Shown here: positions 11,966 to 21,844 of the stretch, piece by piece | Layout of the letters: each line of letters opens with the position of its first letter | Position numbering within the stretch: position 1 is the first letter of the stretch | Assembly: GCF_030463565.1 (NCBI RefSeq) | Contig: NC_134649.1 | Coordinates: 31,335,044-31,399,043, forward strand | Reading direction: 5' to 3' | Length of the DNA stretch: 64,000 nt | From: Pelecanus crispus | Taxonomy: Eukaryota > Chordata > Aves > Pelecaniformes > Pelecanidae | Program-made: the position numbers and the translations under genes | Notes under the pieces: model-generated | Told to the model about the DNA's origin: nothing | Seen by the model: the letters and a program-made list of their open reading frames with translations, nothing else | Database searches by the model: none

Positions 11966-14900
11966 TCAGGGTAGGGAGCAGAGGAGGGGGGGACGGGCAT
12001 CTTCAGCCTCAGCATCCTCTCCCTCACACACGTAGTACAGCTCCAGCTCCCGCCGCCGTGGCTCCCCAGCATCCTCCAGGTTCTCTGATAACCTGTAGCA
12101 GGGAATGGGGGTTTTGGGGACACAGGCTTGTCCTCCCAGCCTGCCTGGGCATGCTAGGGGGGCCTTAGGCCCCCTCAGGGCACCCAGCCAGGCTGGGGGG
12201 ATGTTGGGGCCAGCAGCAAGGGGCCGGGCAGGGGTCCCGCCACGGGAAGCGCTGCCGGCAGGATGTTTATCCAGCAGCTGGCTGGGAGCTGTGCTGCAGC
12301 TGGAGTGGCTCAGGATGGAGTGAGTGGGGTCTGGCAGCCTCCCTGGGGCAGGATTGGGCCCCAGAGCCAGGGACCTACCTCTGTGCCCGCTGCCGGGTCC
12401 TTGTCTCTTCGTCCTCCTCCCTGTCATAGAGCACAGTGTGGCCGCGCAGGAGCATGGTCACGGTCCAGCCATGTGTCCTCTGCAAGAGGTGGGTGTCAGG
12501 ATCCAGCCCTGCACCCCCCAGGGTGACCCGCTGGATGCTGCCCGCACCAAGCTCACCTGCAGCCAGTCCAGCACCTCCTGCACTGTCATCTCCTGCCCAT
12601 CTGCTCCGATTGCCTGCATTTCCAGCCGGTCCCAGCAGCTCCACTCCTGCCCGCCGTACTGCAAGGGGGAGCGTGGGGTAGCAGCCAGCACGGGCACCCC
12701 ACACCCAGCCCTGTGGGGCAGGGACTGGTGGGGCGCAAGGGCTGGGGCACAGCAGGGCAGGCCAAGGGACCAGTCTGAGGGCAGGGGATGGGGGCACCAT
12801 GGTGGTCCAGGAGCACTGAGGGGCACAGCTGTGCCCCTAGCACTGCTGGGTCTAGGGGGCAATAGGAGCACCACCATCCCCCCAGCACTACCAGGGTCCA
12901 GGAGCAGTGGGGGGCACCTCTGTCCCCCCAGCACTGCAGGGGCCAGGGTTGGCGTGGGGCCGGCACTGCCCCCAGCCCAGGGCCAGGAAGGGTGTACAAA
13001 GGGCCATTGAAGCGCTGCCCAGCCCCACACAATTGCCTCTTCTCATGCCTGTGGCCCCCGACCCCGGCTCTGGCCCGAGGGGGCCAGTGAGGCGCCAACC
13101 TTGGGGCCGAGCGCCGGATGCGGCCCCGCGCCGTCTGGCACAGCCGCCCTGCCATCTGCCCTCGCCGCAGGCAGCGCCAGCCCCTGCCCAGCACTGGCCA
13201 CGGCCCCGCTCGGGAAGGGGCGTTCGCACCTGGCCGCTCTCCCCTCCTGCCTTCTGCTGCCTTCTCACCTCCTGCCTTCTGCTGCCTGCGCTTATCCCAC
13301 TGGGGTGGAAAGGGCTTAACCCCATCCTCACCAGGGCAGCACAGACCCAGGCGATTGCCCAGCGCAGAGGGAATGCCACTGCCTCTCCCAGCGCCTCGGA
13401 AAGCCTGTCCCCCTGGCTGAGGCTGCCCGCCAAGGTGGGCTCCCGGGGCCCCTGCGGGACCACGCGTCACGCCAAGCAGGCCTGTGGGACACGTGCTCCC
13501 ACCACGGCCAAGCGGACGGGCACGTCCTTGCCAGGGGACGCAGAGGTGCTGCTGGGTGCTGCTGTGGGGGCCGAGGGCACTGCCAGCCCCAGCAGCATCC
13601 TCCACCCAGGAACGGTGCCAACCCGGGGGCACTGCGGCCAGGACAGCACGGGGCTGCGGGGCGGCCGGGAAGCCTGAAGCGGTGCCGGAGCCAGCGAGGC
13701 GGTGGAGGCGCCTCCCTCCCCCTCTTCCTGCCCCCGGCCCTGGGCCCCCCAGGCCAATCTGGTTCCAATCGGCGCTTCCTGCCGCGCCGGAAGGGCTGCC
13801 TCGCACGCCATAAACCCCCAGACAAAGGGGCCTCTATCGCCCAGACGGTCCCAATCTGGGCCTGCCCCCGCCCCCGCTCTCCCTCCCCGGCAGTGTCTGC
13901 GGCCCGGCCCCCCCGCTGCCAGGACCCCCGGCCCTGCTCCCCCCAGGCAGCCCTTCCCGGCCCGGTGCCAGCTGCTCTTCGGCTGCTGCAGCTGGTTTCC
14001 ATAAGCCAGATGTACGTGGCTGCCGCAGCCCCCCACCCTCTGGCTGTGGGGCTCGCCGTGGGGCCCACCGTGGGGCGTCAGGGCTGCCTCAGCCCCACGG
14101 GTGCCCCAGAGCATCCCGGTTGGGCCCAATGCCGGGGCGAGCGGGATGGCGGTGGCGGCTCGGTGCCAGGGGGGTGGCTGCAGGAAGGAGCTGGTTCCTT
14201 GCTGCCTGGCGGCGTGCCTGGCCCACCGCAGCACCCCCATCCATTTCCAGAGCCCCGTGGCCAGGGCCGCCCCTCCTGCATGGCCTCCTCCTTGCTCCTG
14301 GGTCCCTTTGGCATTGCCCCACAGCAGCTGCCATTGGGAGCTGGGGCACCCCGAGACCCCTGGGTGTCCCCTACCTGCCCTGCCCCAGGGGAGAGGGTCC
14401 TACCCGGTAGGTGGGGGGCGGCAGGGGCTGCACACGGAGCAGCAGGCAGTCGGACAGGCAGAGGTTGCTGTTGCGGTAACAGCTGGGGTCCTGGCCCCCC
14501 CACACCAGCTTGTAGACTTCTAGGCATGCCAGCCCGGCCACAGCCGCCGTGGTGGTGATGATGGCGGGCACGATCCGCCCGGCGATCCGCTTACTCTGAG
14601 GACAAGAGGGGGCCTCACTAGCTGCCCCACACGGGACGGGGATCCCTGACCCCCATAGGCTGCCCCCCTCACCGTCAGCCAGTCAGCAGGAGGGATGCCG
14701 TAGTTCTCCGCGCGCAGGTTGGATGCTGCCATGATGAAGTCCACGTGGATGTCGTTGTCCTGCAGGGAAGAGCATAGGGACATCAGCCTCCTGTGGGGAC
14801 AGCGGCGTCCTGCGGAGACTAGCAGCCACCAACCCTCAAGCCGAGCAGGGCCGCCTGCCTGGCCCCGGGTACCTTCTCAAAATGGATGGGCTCCATCACG

Positions 14901-17900
14901 GGCACTTGCGCCTCCTCACCTCCTACCAGCTCCTGTCTCTGCTGCACCAGGTCCTGGGTGAGCTCCACCAGACGGCCATGGTCTGGGGACACAAGGACCC
15001 CTGGGGTGGTACCCCTGCGCCGTGGCACTGTGGGGGGCACAGCACAGTGCCCCCCATCTTGGTCCGGGTCTTCCTGGATGCCGGGGCAGGGACGAGCAGC
15101 ACCGCAGCTCCACCGCCACCAGGCTGGACCCAGGGACCCGGGGACATGCCCCAGGGAACCCAGGGGTGTGGGGAACCTCACCCGCAGGCGCCTGCACCTC
15201 CTCCCGCTCCTCCGCAAGGGGGATCTGGAGCCCCTCTTGGGGCACGAAGGGCGGCAGGACCACGCTGCGGAGGATGGTCTGGGTGGCCGCCCGGTTGCTG
15301 CATGGTGGCACCTTGTGCATTTGGGCAAAGAGGTGGGCAGCAGCCAGGATGTACTCCAGGTGAGTATCCTGTGGGGCAGAGCACCCGGGCAGCCAGGGTG
15401 GTCCATAAGCCCACACGGCCAAAGGCTGCACACTTTGCCCTGAGGTGGAGACAGAGATGCCTCTCCGCCTCCTCCTCCTGCAGCACAGCACACGTGGGCT
15501 GTCCGCAGCAGTGCCCTGGCCGACCGGGGGATGGGGACAGACCCAGCCCAGCACCTGGCAGCCCCAGACAGGCTGTGGCAGATGGAGCACAACTACAGTC
15601 CGGCATCCACCACACTGCCGGCACAGGCTCAGCTCTCCCCCTGCCCGTACTGTCCCCGGCAGCAGGCCCCATGGCTCTCCCCTGCACTCACGTTGTCAGG
15701 GTCAAATGTCAGCGGATGGGGACAGCTCCTGTCCCCTGCCCAGAAAGGCACACCCGGGCTGGTTTCCTGGCACAGGGAGAGCAGAGTCAGGCCTGGGGAC
15801 ACAGTCCCCCTGGCTGCGGTGGGGCAGCCGGCAGAGGGTAAACAGTAGGGGGGATGCCAGCCCCATGGGTCCTGGGCTCACATGCTCCGGGGGGAAGGTG
15901 TGCAGCAGCTGGACGATGGCATCATGGTAGCGGCTCTGCCAGTGCCGGCAGGCCCAGCACACGCAGTCCCGCCAGTCCTGCGGCCGCTCCCACAGGCTGC
16001 CCCGCACTTGCTCCAGGACCTCCAGGGCCTTCCCCGCTGGCAGCTGCTCCAGGAAAGCTGGGTCTCTGTAAAACCAAGTGCCACTGCTGCTGGCCCGGGA
16101 GCAACCCCATGGGACACCCTGAGAGGGATGTGGTGGTCTGTACCCCTCTCCCCAACCACAGCAGTGGCAGGCAGCACCCCAGCAGGGCTGGCAGCCACTC
16201 TCCCAAGCCCACTCACTCTATGAACCGGTTGACGTGCTCCGCGGGCAGCTGGAAGAGCCCCTCAAACTCATCGCGGGCCCACTGCAGAGGAGGAGTTGAG
16301 CACTGGGACCCCCACTTTGTGCCCCCTGGGACCCCCAGCCCAAGCCCAGGGAGAAGGAGAGGCTGTGCCGGGGCCGGCGGCAGAGCTCAGGCTGCCGGCA
16401 GGAAGCAGCTGGGGCCATATCCTGCGCGCAGCCCACTGCCGGGCCATGGCCAGAGGGGGAAACGGGGAAGGAAGACAAAGGTGCCAGGGCTTCCTCGCTG
16501 GGTGCCAGGGCCAGCACGGCACAGCCTACCTGCAGCGTGTGCTGGATGGTGCGAGGGAAGTACCGCAGTGTGCAGAGGGGGAAGGTGCCATCCCCAGGGG
16601 TGCCAGCCGGCCCCAGCGGCTTGGTCAGGGGGGGCACCATGGCCAGCACGTTCCCCCGCAACCCCTCCGTGCCTGAGTCCAGCAGCGGCGTGAGGCAGCG
16701 GATGCAGCGGCTCTCCAAGTAGGCACCTGCAGGGAGCCAGGTATGCTGGGGAGCTGGGGGACATGTCTGGGAATCAGCCCCTTTCCCGCTGCCAGCACTC
16801 ACGGGCCTCCAGTGTGTCCAGGGCGCTGGCGACGCCGTCCAGGTGCTGGAAGAAGTCGTCCCCATAGAGCAGCTCAGTGGCAGGTCCCACCTCATTCTGG
16901 TGAGCTGTCACCCTGATGCTGGGGTTCATGCGCTGCACAGCTGCTGCGGCCACCACCGACTTCGGCTTCTGTCAGGGCAGAGAGGAGGTGGGCAGCTCTC
17001 CCCCACCCCACAGCCCTGGGGAGCCCCTGGGACAGCCAAGGTGCTGTTTGGGGGGAGCTTGGCCCCCATCTCACGGCGCCTCACCGATATATCTGCTGAG
17101 CGGTAGAGGAGCTGCCGATGGAGGTTGGAGAGGGCAACAGTGTCCATGTCGGTGACAGTGAGGTTCCCACCTGGCCCTGCTGCCAGCCCCATCATGGCAA
17201 AGTTTTTCAGCAGCTCACAGCCAATGGCGCCAGCTCCCACCTGGTGGGGCAGAGTCGCTGCAGCTCCCCACACGTTGGCCGGCCCACTCTGCAGCCTCTC
17301 CTGGCACCGTGGCACCCATCCCGGCTCACCACCAAGTACTTCTGGCGGCCCAGCCGCTCCTGGAAGGCGGCCCCGAAGACAGCGATCTGGCCATCGTAGC
17401 GCGAGCCCCTCTGCCGGGACGGAGGAGCTGCATGAGTGCAGGTGGCCACAGCACCACCAGCGCGCAAGAGGGGGTCGGTACGCGCTCTCACCGGGGCACA
17501 GTCCTCCTCCATCAGCCGTGCGGCCCCCTCCAGTGCCAGGCACTCCAGGGCGTCGAAGTACAACCACTGGTCCAAGGGCAGGAACTTCCTGGTGATAGCC
17601 TGGGACAAACAGGGCCCTGTCAGCAAAGTGGCCAGCCGGGGCGGGTCTCCCCCTTACGCCACCCCAGCCCTGCTGCCCAGCCCGGTGTCCCCAGGCGGGC
17701 AGCAAGTGCCCTCTCGTGGTCACCAAATGCTGCCAGACAGCTGCGTGAAGCACGACTGGCGGGGCCCCACGGCTCAGGACCCCTGCCCCACTCACCTTCA
17801 GCGCCTCCTGGGCTGCCAGGGCCCCGACGACGGCGGCCACGGGGCACAGGTCCCCCGCGCTCACGCTGGCAAAGGCTCGCACAACATCCTCATCCAGAGG

Positions 17901-20113
17901 ACCCTGCTGTGCCCCTAGGCTCCGTGCCAGCTCCAGCACCCGCTCGGCATCTGCCTGTGGGCAGAGGGGTGAGGGCAGCCCCAGACAGGGTGGCGGGGGC
18001 CGCGTAGGCTGGGCAGGGGCAGGACGGGGACTTACTGGTGCCCTAGGCCGGGGCAGGCGGCCCTGCTCCCCACGGAAGGCGTGCAGGGCCTGGAAGGCAG
18101 CGTGCAGGCTGCGACTGCGTGGCAGCTCCTCGGGACTTGCCACCCGGATCTGGGGCTCCTCCAGTGCCTGGCGCAGGGGCTTCTGCTGGCACAGTGCCAG
18201 GGCTCAGGCAAGCGCTGCCCCGGGGCCAGGGCACGGCATGGCACGGCAGTGCCCCAGCCTGGGTGGCAGCACCGCAGGGCTGAAGGGGGACTTACATAGG
18301 AGTGCACCTGGGGCAGCCGAACCTGCGAGACCAGGCCCCCACGGTGGTAGGGCGAGAAGGAGCTGGTGTCACCAATCTCCAGCCTGAAGGCATCTGGGGA
18401 CAAGAGGGGGACGGACATCACAGCCACCGCCAAGGACCCGGCGAGTTCCCCAACCCTGGCCGGGGCAGCTGGGACCCACTGGGCAACTCACCCAGCACGC
18501 GCACAGGGACCGGCTCCCGGCTGTTCATCTCCGTCATCCCCTCCACACCAGAAAATGTCACCAGATCACCATCGCAGAAGAGGTGGCCGCGGCTGGCCTC
18601 TGCCCCCACGTACGTCACCACGCCTGGGTTGCCCTGAGAAAGGGAAGGGACACGAGGGTGTGGGACCGGACACAGGTGGCATAAACCCAGTGGAGGAGGG
18701 AGCGGCATTTTGGGGGAGCCTGCTGAGGCTGCCCTCCTACCTGGGAGATGTGCTGCACGATGGCGCTCACTGGGTCTCCTTCTGCCGGGTCGTCAACAAT
18801 GAATTGTTTCCCGAAGTCACAGAACAACTGCCTGGAGAGGACCGACAGGGTTTTCTCGGAGGAGCAGCCTCACCAAGCTGCCCGAGTGCTGCCAGGTCCT
18901 GCCCAGGCTAACCAGCCCTGCCAGTGGGATGGGGACACGGGCTGCAGAGCAGGGCTGGGGGCTCTGGGGACAAGGCAAATCAGAGCCACGGGGGGACCCT
19001 ACGGCAGAGACCCCTTACCCTGCCAGCCCCTTGGCATCAGCCACGATGAAGCAGATGCCCCGCGCGTGGCAGAAGTCCCCGATGCGGAGCTGCTCCTCCA
19101 GCGGTGACTCAGTCAGCACCACCACCTGTGCTGGGGTCGTCAGCAGGTGCCACCGTCCCGGGGGGTCCCGGGGCGCAGGGGCACAGGCTCACCTGGAAGG
19201 AGGCAAGGAAGGCCTCCGACAACTCCCTGTCATGGGCGATCACTGCCACGTGGGGGTTCAGCTCAGCCAGGACCTGCTGGGATGCCTCAGCACGGTTCCG
19301 GCCTACATCACTCTCCCCGAGGAGGAACTGCGGGGTGGGCACATACATGGTGGGGCACCTCGTGGGGTGCTGCCTGTCACAGTGGGGTGCTCCACAGTGC
19401 CCTGCCTGCTGCACTGGTGGGGGGCCCTCTGCTGAGGATTATACCCGTGACACAGGACACCCCATGGGCCCCACCCATGACGATGAGGGGCACCCTGGGC
19501 CATACCCATGACAGGGGCCTCCCATTCCACACTCCTTACCAGGACCCCCAACCTATACCTGTTACTGGGAGCCCCCCACCCCATATCCATACCTGCAACA
19601 GGAATCCCCAGCTGCACCCACCCTATTACCGTGACCTCCACTCACACCTGTACCCAGCACTGGGACCCCCACCTGTACCTGTACCCAGCACTAGGACCCC
19701 CACCTGTACCCATGCCCATTATGGGGACCCCCACCCGTACCCATGCCCACTACCGGGACCCCTGCCCACACCTGCACCCATTAACGAGACCCTCATCCCC
19801 ACCCGTACCCATTGCGGGGATCCCCACCCATGCCCACACCCGTGCCCGTAGCCAGGCCCCCCGCCCAGCCCCGCCGGTACCTGCTGGGCCCGGTCGGCGG
19901 TGCAGGCGGCGCCGCGATCGTGCAGGACGACGCGCCCAGTCCCCGCCAGCACCAGCGCCGCCGCCACCTGCGCTCCCGTCCCGCGCAGCCCCGACACCAG
20001 CACCGTGGCCGCGGCCAGCCGCCGTGCGCCACCGCCCAGCACGTACCTGCGGGGCAGGGGACGTCAGCGGGATGCGGGGGCGCGGGGGCGCGGGGGCGCG
20101 GGGGCGCGGGGGC

Positions 20114-20159
<46 letters not shown>

Positions 20160-20247
20160 TGCCGCCGCCGCCCCGGCCCCGGCCCCGGCCCCGGCCCCGC
20201 ACGCACAGCTGCCGCGAGTACAGCCCCTCCTCGCCGCTGCCCGCCAT
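11966..20247 (-). CDS. UBA7: Ubiquitin-like modifier-activating enzyme 7 (ISG15 E1)
   Basis: UBA7 adenylates the C-terminus of ISG15 and carries it as a thioester for transfer to an E2. The 24 exons (low-high) are 20207-20247, 19881-20046, 19193-19327, 19019-19125, 18741-18831, 18492-18633, 18296-18393, 18036-18185, 17796-17954, 17492-17599, 17330-17410, 17085-17240, 16803-16968, 16530-16726, 16217-16281, 15882-16065, 15692-15766, 15182-15368, 14873-14982, 14673-14759, 14404-14595, 12557-12658, 12379-12479, 11966-12092. They sum to 3027 nt, phases all agree, giving 1008 aa (human 1012). The start is [19 protein letters not shown]. The nucleotide-binding motif [14 protein letters not shown] begins at residue 428. 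The catalytic cysteine is Cys585 in [11 protein letters not shown] ubiquitin-fold domain closes the protein. UBA1 is excluded by the UBA7-like C-terminus and neighbours. Confidence 0.95.
12795..12960. repeat. Three-copy minisatellite, unit about 47-50 bp, in UBA7 intron 21
   Basis: Three degenerate copies share a core of ggtccaggagcactg, a run of g/c, and ccccagcactgc. The host intron (12659-14403) is the longest in UBA7. The rest of it is GC-rich unique sequence. A small AT-containing island near 13780-13870 holds CCATAAA and ACAAAG motifs and might be regulatory, but nothing more can be said. Confidence 0.7.
19440..19860. repeat. Minisatellite in UBA7 intron 2, unit about 30 bp
   Basis: Many copies of a unit like ccccacctgtacccatgccc are arranged head to tail, most regular at 19640-19800. 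It lies between exon 3 and exon 2 of UBA7 and accounts for the long open frames on both strands. Confidence 0.85.
20074..20200. repeat. Three adjoining G-rich arrays in UBA7 intron 1
   Basis: Within a 160-bp intron, an 8-bp GGGGGCGC array (about 20074-20113) is followed by (CCG)15-CTG-(CCG)3 at 20114-20170. Then come about five copies of CCCCGG at 20171-20200, the same hexanucleotide as the GGGGCC repeat known from C9orf72. All are prone to G-quadruplex formation. Copy numbers are as read here and such arrays are prone to assembly error. Confidence 0.9.
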
Positions 20248-20720
20248 GACGCCCCCGCCCACCCGGAAGTCCCAGCCCCGCCCCGGGAAGGGCCCAACCC
20301 CGGAGGCCCCGCCCACCGGAAGCCCCTCCGCCGCGGAGGCCCCGCCCCCGGGAAGGCCCCACTCCAAGGCCTCGCCCACCCAGAAGGGCCCGCGTACCGA
20401 GGCCCCGCCCCCGGGAAGGGCCGACTCCAAGGCCCCGCCCACCCAGAAGGGCCCCCGTACCGAGGCCCCGTACCCGGGAAGGCCCCGCCCCTATGGCTCC
20501 GCCCCCGGAAGGGCCCACTCCGACGGCCCCGCCCACCCGGAAGGCCCCCTGCGGAGACCCCGCCCCCCGGGAAGGGCCCATCCCGGTGGCCCCGCCCACC
20601 CGGAAGAGCCCTGCGGTGGCCCCGCCCACCCGGAAGCCCCCGCGAAGGCCCCGCCCCCGGGAAGGGCCCACCCCCGAGGGCGCCGCCCACCCGGGAGGCC
20701 CCGCCGCGGCCGGCGCAGCC
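20248..20720. promoter_or_regulatory. Bidirectional UBA7/TCTA promoter made of tandem GC-box/ETS-like units
   Basis: The two divergent start codons are only 473 bp apart. The interval is built almost entirely from variants of CCCCGCCCACCCGGAAGG and CCCCGCCCCCGGGAAGG. Six copies carry an intact ETS core CCGGAAG (first near 20262, last near 20630), and others carry CGGGAAG or CCAGAAG. Every unit has a GC box for SP1/KLF factors. No TATA box and no interferon-response element (GAAANNGAAA) occur; the interval has no GAAA at all. Confidence 0.8.
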
Positions 20721-21680
20721 ATGTCGGCGGCGGTGGGCTGGCAGGCGCCGTGGCGGGCGCTGGGCGCGCTGGGCCGGGAGCTGGCGGCCGAGTGGGCGGC
20801 GCAGGACGTGCGGGCCGCGCTGTGCCAGCTGCTGCTGCTCTGGCTGGGCCTCAGCCTGCTGGGCGTCCGCCTGGCCTGGCGCGCCTACGGTGGGGCGGTG
20901 GCCGCGCTCTGCTACCGGACGGGGCCTGCCGCCCGCCGGTCTCCCGGCACCGGCCCCGGTCTGAGCCCCGGCACCGCCTCCGGCCCCGGGCCCGGCCCCG
21001 CGCCCGCCCGGCCCCGCGCCCACTCCCTTTCCCCCGCCGGCCCGGCGGGACGCAACGGCGCCGCCGAGCGGCACTGCCCGCCCCGGTGAGTCCCGACCGC
21101 TACCGGGCCCGCAACCGCTGCCCCCGCCCGCCGCGGCCTCCCCGCGGCCCTCCCGGCTCCGGCCTGCCCCGCGGCGGCCCCCGCCGCGGCGCGGCCCGGC
21201 TAGCGCCCTCCCGGCTGCACCCCCGGCCCGGTGCGCCCCTGGGAGCGCCCCCCCCAGCCCGGTACGTCCCGGAGGGTGTCCTGGGTGTGCCGCCGGGCCA
21301 CTGCGCCCCAGTGAGCGCCCCCCAAATGCACCACCCCTGGACCGGCACACCCCCGCGGGTGCTCACCCATCTGCCCCCAGACCAGTGCACCCCAGTGAGT
21401 GCTCTCCTGGCTGCACCCCTGGACCAGTATGCCCCAGCAAGCGCCCTCCCATCCATGCCCCCAGACCAGCGCAGCCCAGTGAGCACCCTCCTAGCTGTGC
21501 CCCCAGACCAGTATGCCCCAATACGTGCAGCCCCAGCCCTGCCCACCTCACGCAGGCAGGTGAGTGCCCTCCCCCGGTGCCAGGGTGCCATGCTGGGGCG
21601 CTGTCCCAGCCCTGCTGACGCTGCCCCTCTTTTGCAGAGAGACCCCGGCCGCGGAGCCGGCAAAGACACACCGGGAGTGA
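20721..21680 (+). CDS. TCTA: TCTA, T-cell leukaemia translocation-altered small membrane protein
   Basis: TCTA is a small membrane protein implicated in osteoclast fusion. Exon 1 is 20721-21085 and exon 2 is 21638-21680. The donor CCCG|GTGAGT and acceptor TTTTGCAG join in phase (CG plus A makes Arg). The product is 135 aa; human has 103. Recognisable parts are the N-terminal WAAQDVRAALCQLLLLWLG, the hydrophobic stretch LLLLWLGLSLLGVRLAW with AYGG after it, and the C-terminal ETPAAEPAKTHRE, which matches human EMAANEPLKTHRE. About 30 extra residues rich in Gly, Pro, Ala and Ser lie between the membrane segment and the tail. I see no splice sites that would remove them. Confidence 0.9.
21235..21535. 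repeat. Minisatellite in TCTA intron, unit about 45-48 bp
   Basis: Units of the type cagaccagtgcaccccagtg followed by agcgccctcc and a short C-rich spacer repeat about five times. Several units contain CAGTGAG, which resembles a splice donor. It sits inside the single TCTA intron. Confidence 0.75.
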
Positions 21681-21714
21681 GGAGCGCCAGGACCCGCCGG
21701 GCACTGCCCGCACC

Positions 21715-21720
21715 ATTAAA
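21715..21720 (+). terminator. TCTA poly(A) signal ATTAAA
   Basis: The common ATTAAA variant lies 34 bp after the TCTA stop codon. It is followed about 85 bp later by the opposing AMT signal, so these genes are convergent. Confidence 0.8.
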
Positions 21721-21802
21721 GCGCTGTGCCCCACCCACTGCCCCTTGCTTTGGCACCCACCATCGTCACCTGAGGAGAGACCAGGAGAGGGGGGCAGGGG
21801 CA

Positions 21803-21808
21803 TTTATT
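21803..21808 (-). terminator. AMT poly(A) signal AATAAA
   Basis: The minus-strand AATAAA lies 36 bp past the AMT stop codon at 21845-21847. Confidence 0.85.
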
Positions 21809-21844
21809 GGGGCTGGGGCACCATGCCCACAGTGGGCACTGGCC

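Noticed and set aside
12907-13677. A 256-codon open frame in UBA7 intron 21
   Set aside because: It starts in a minisatellite and is compositional; flanking UBA7 exons splice across it in phase.
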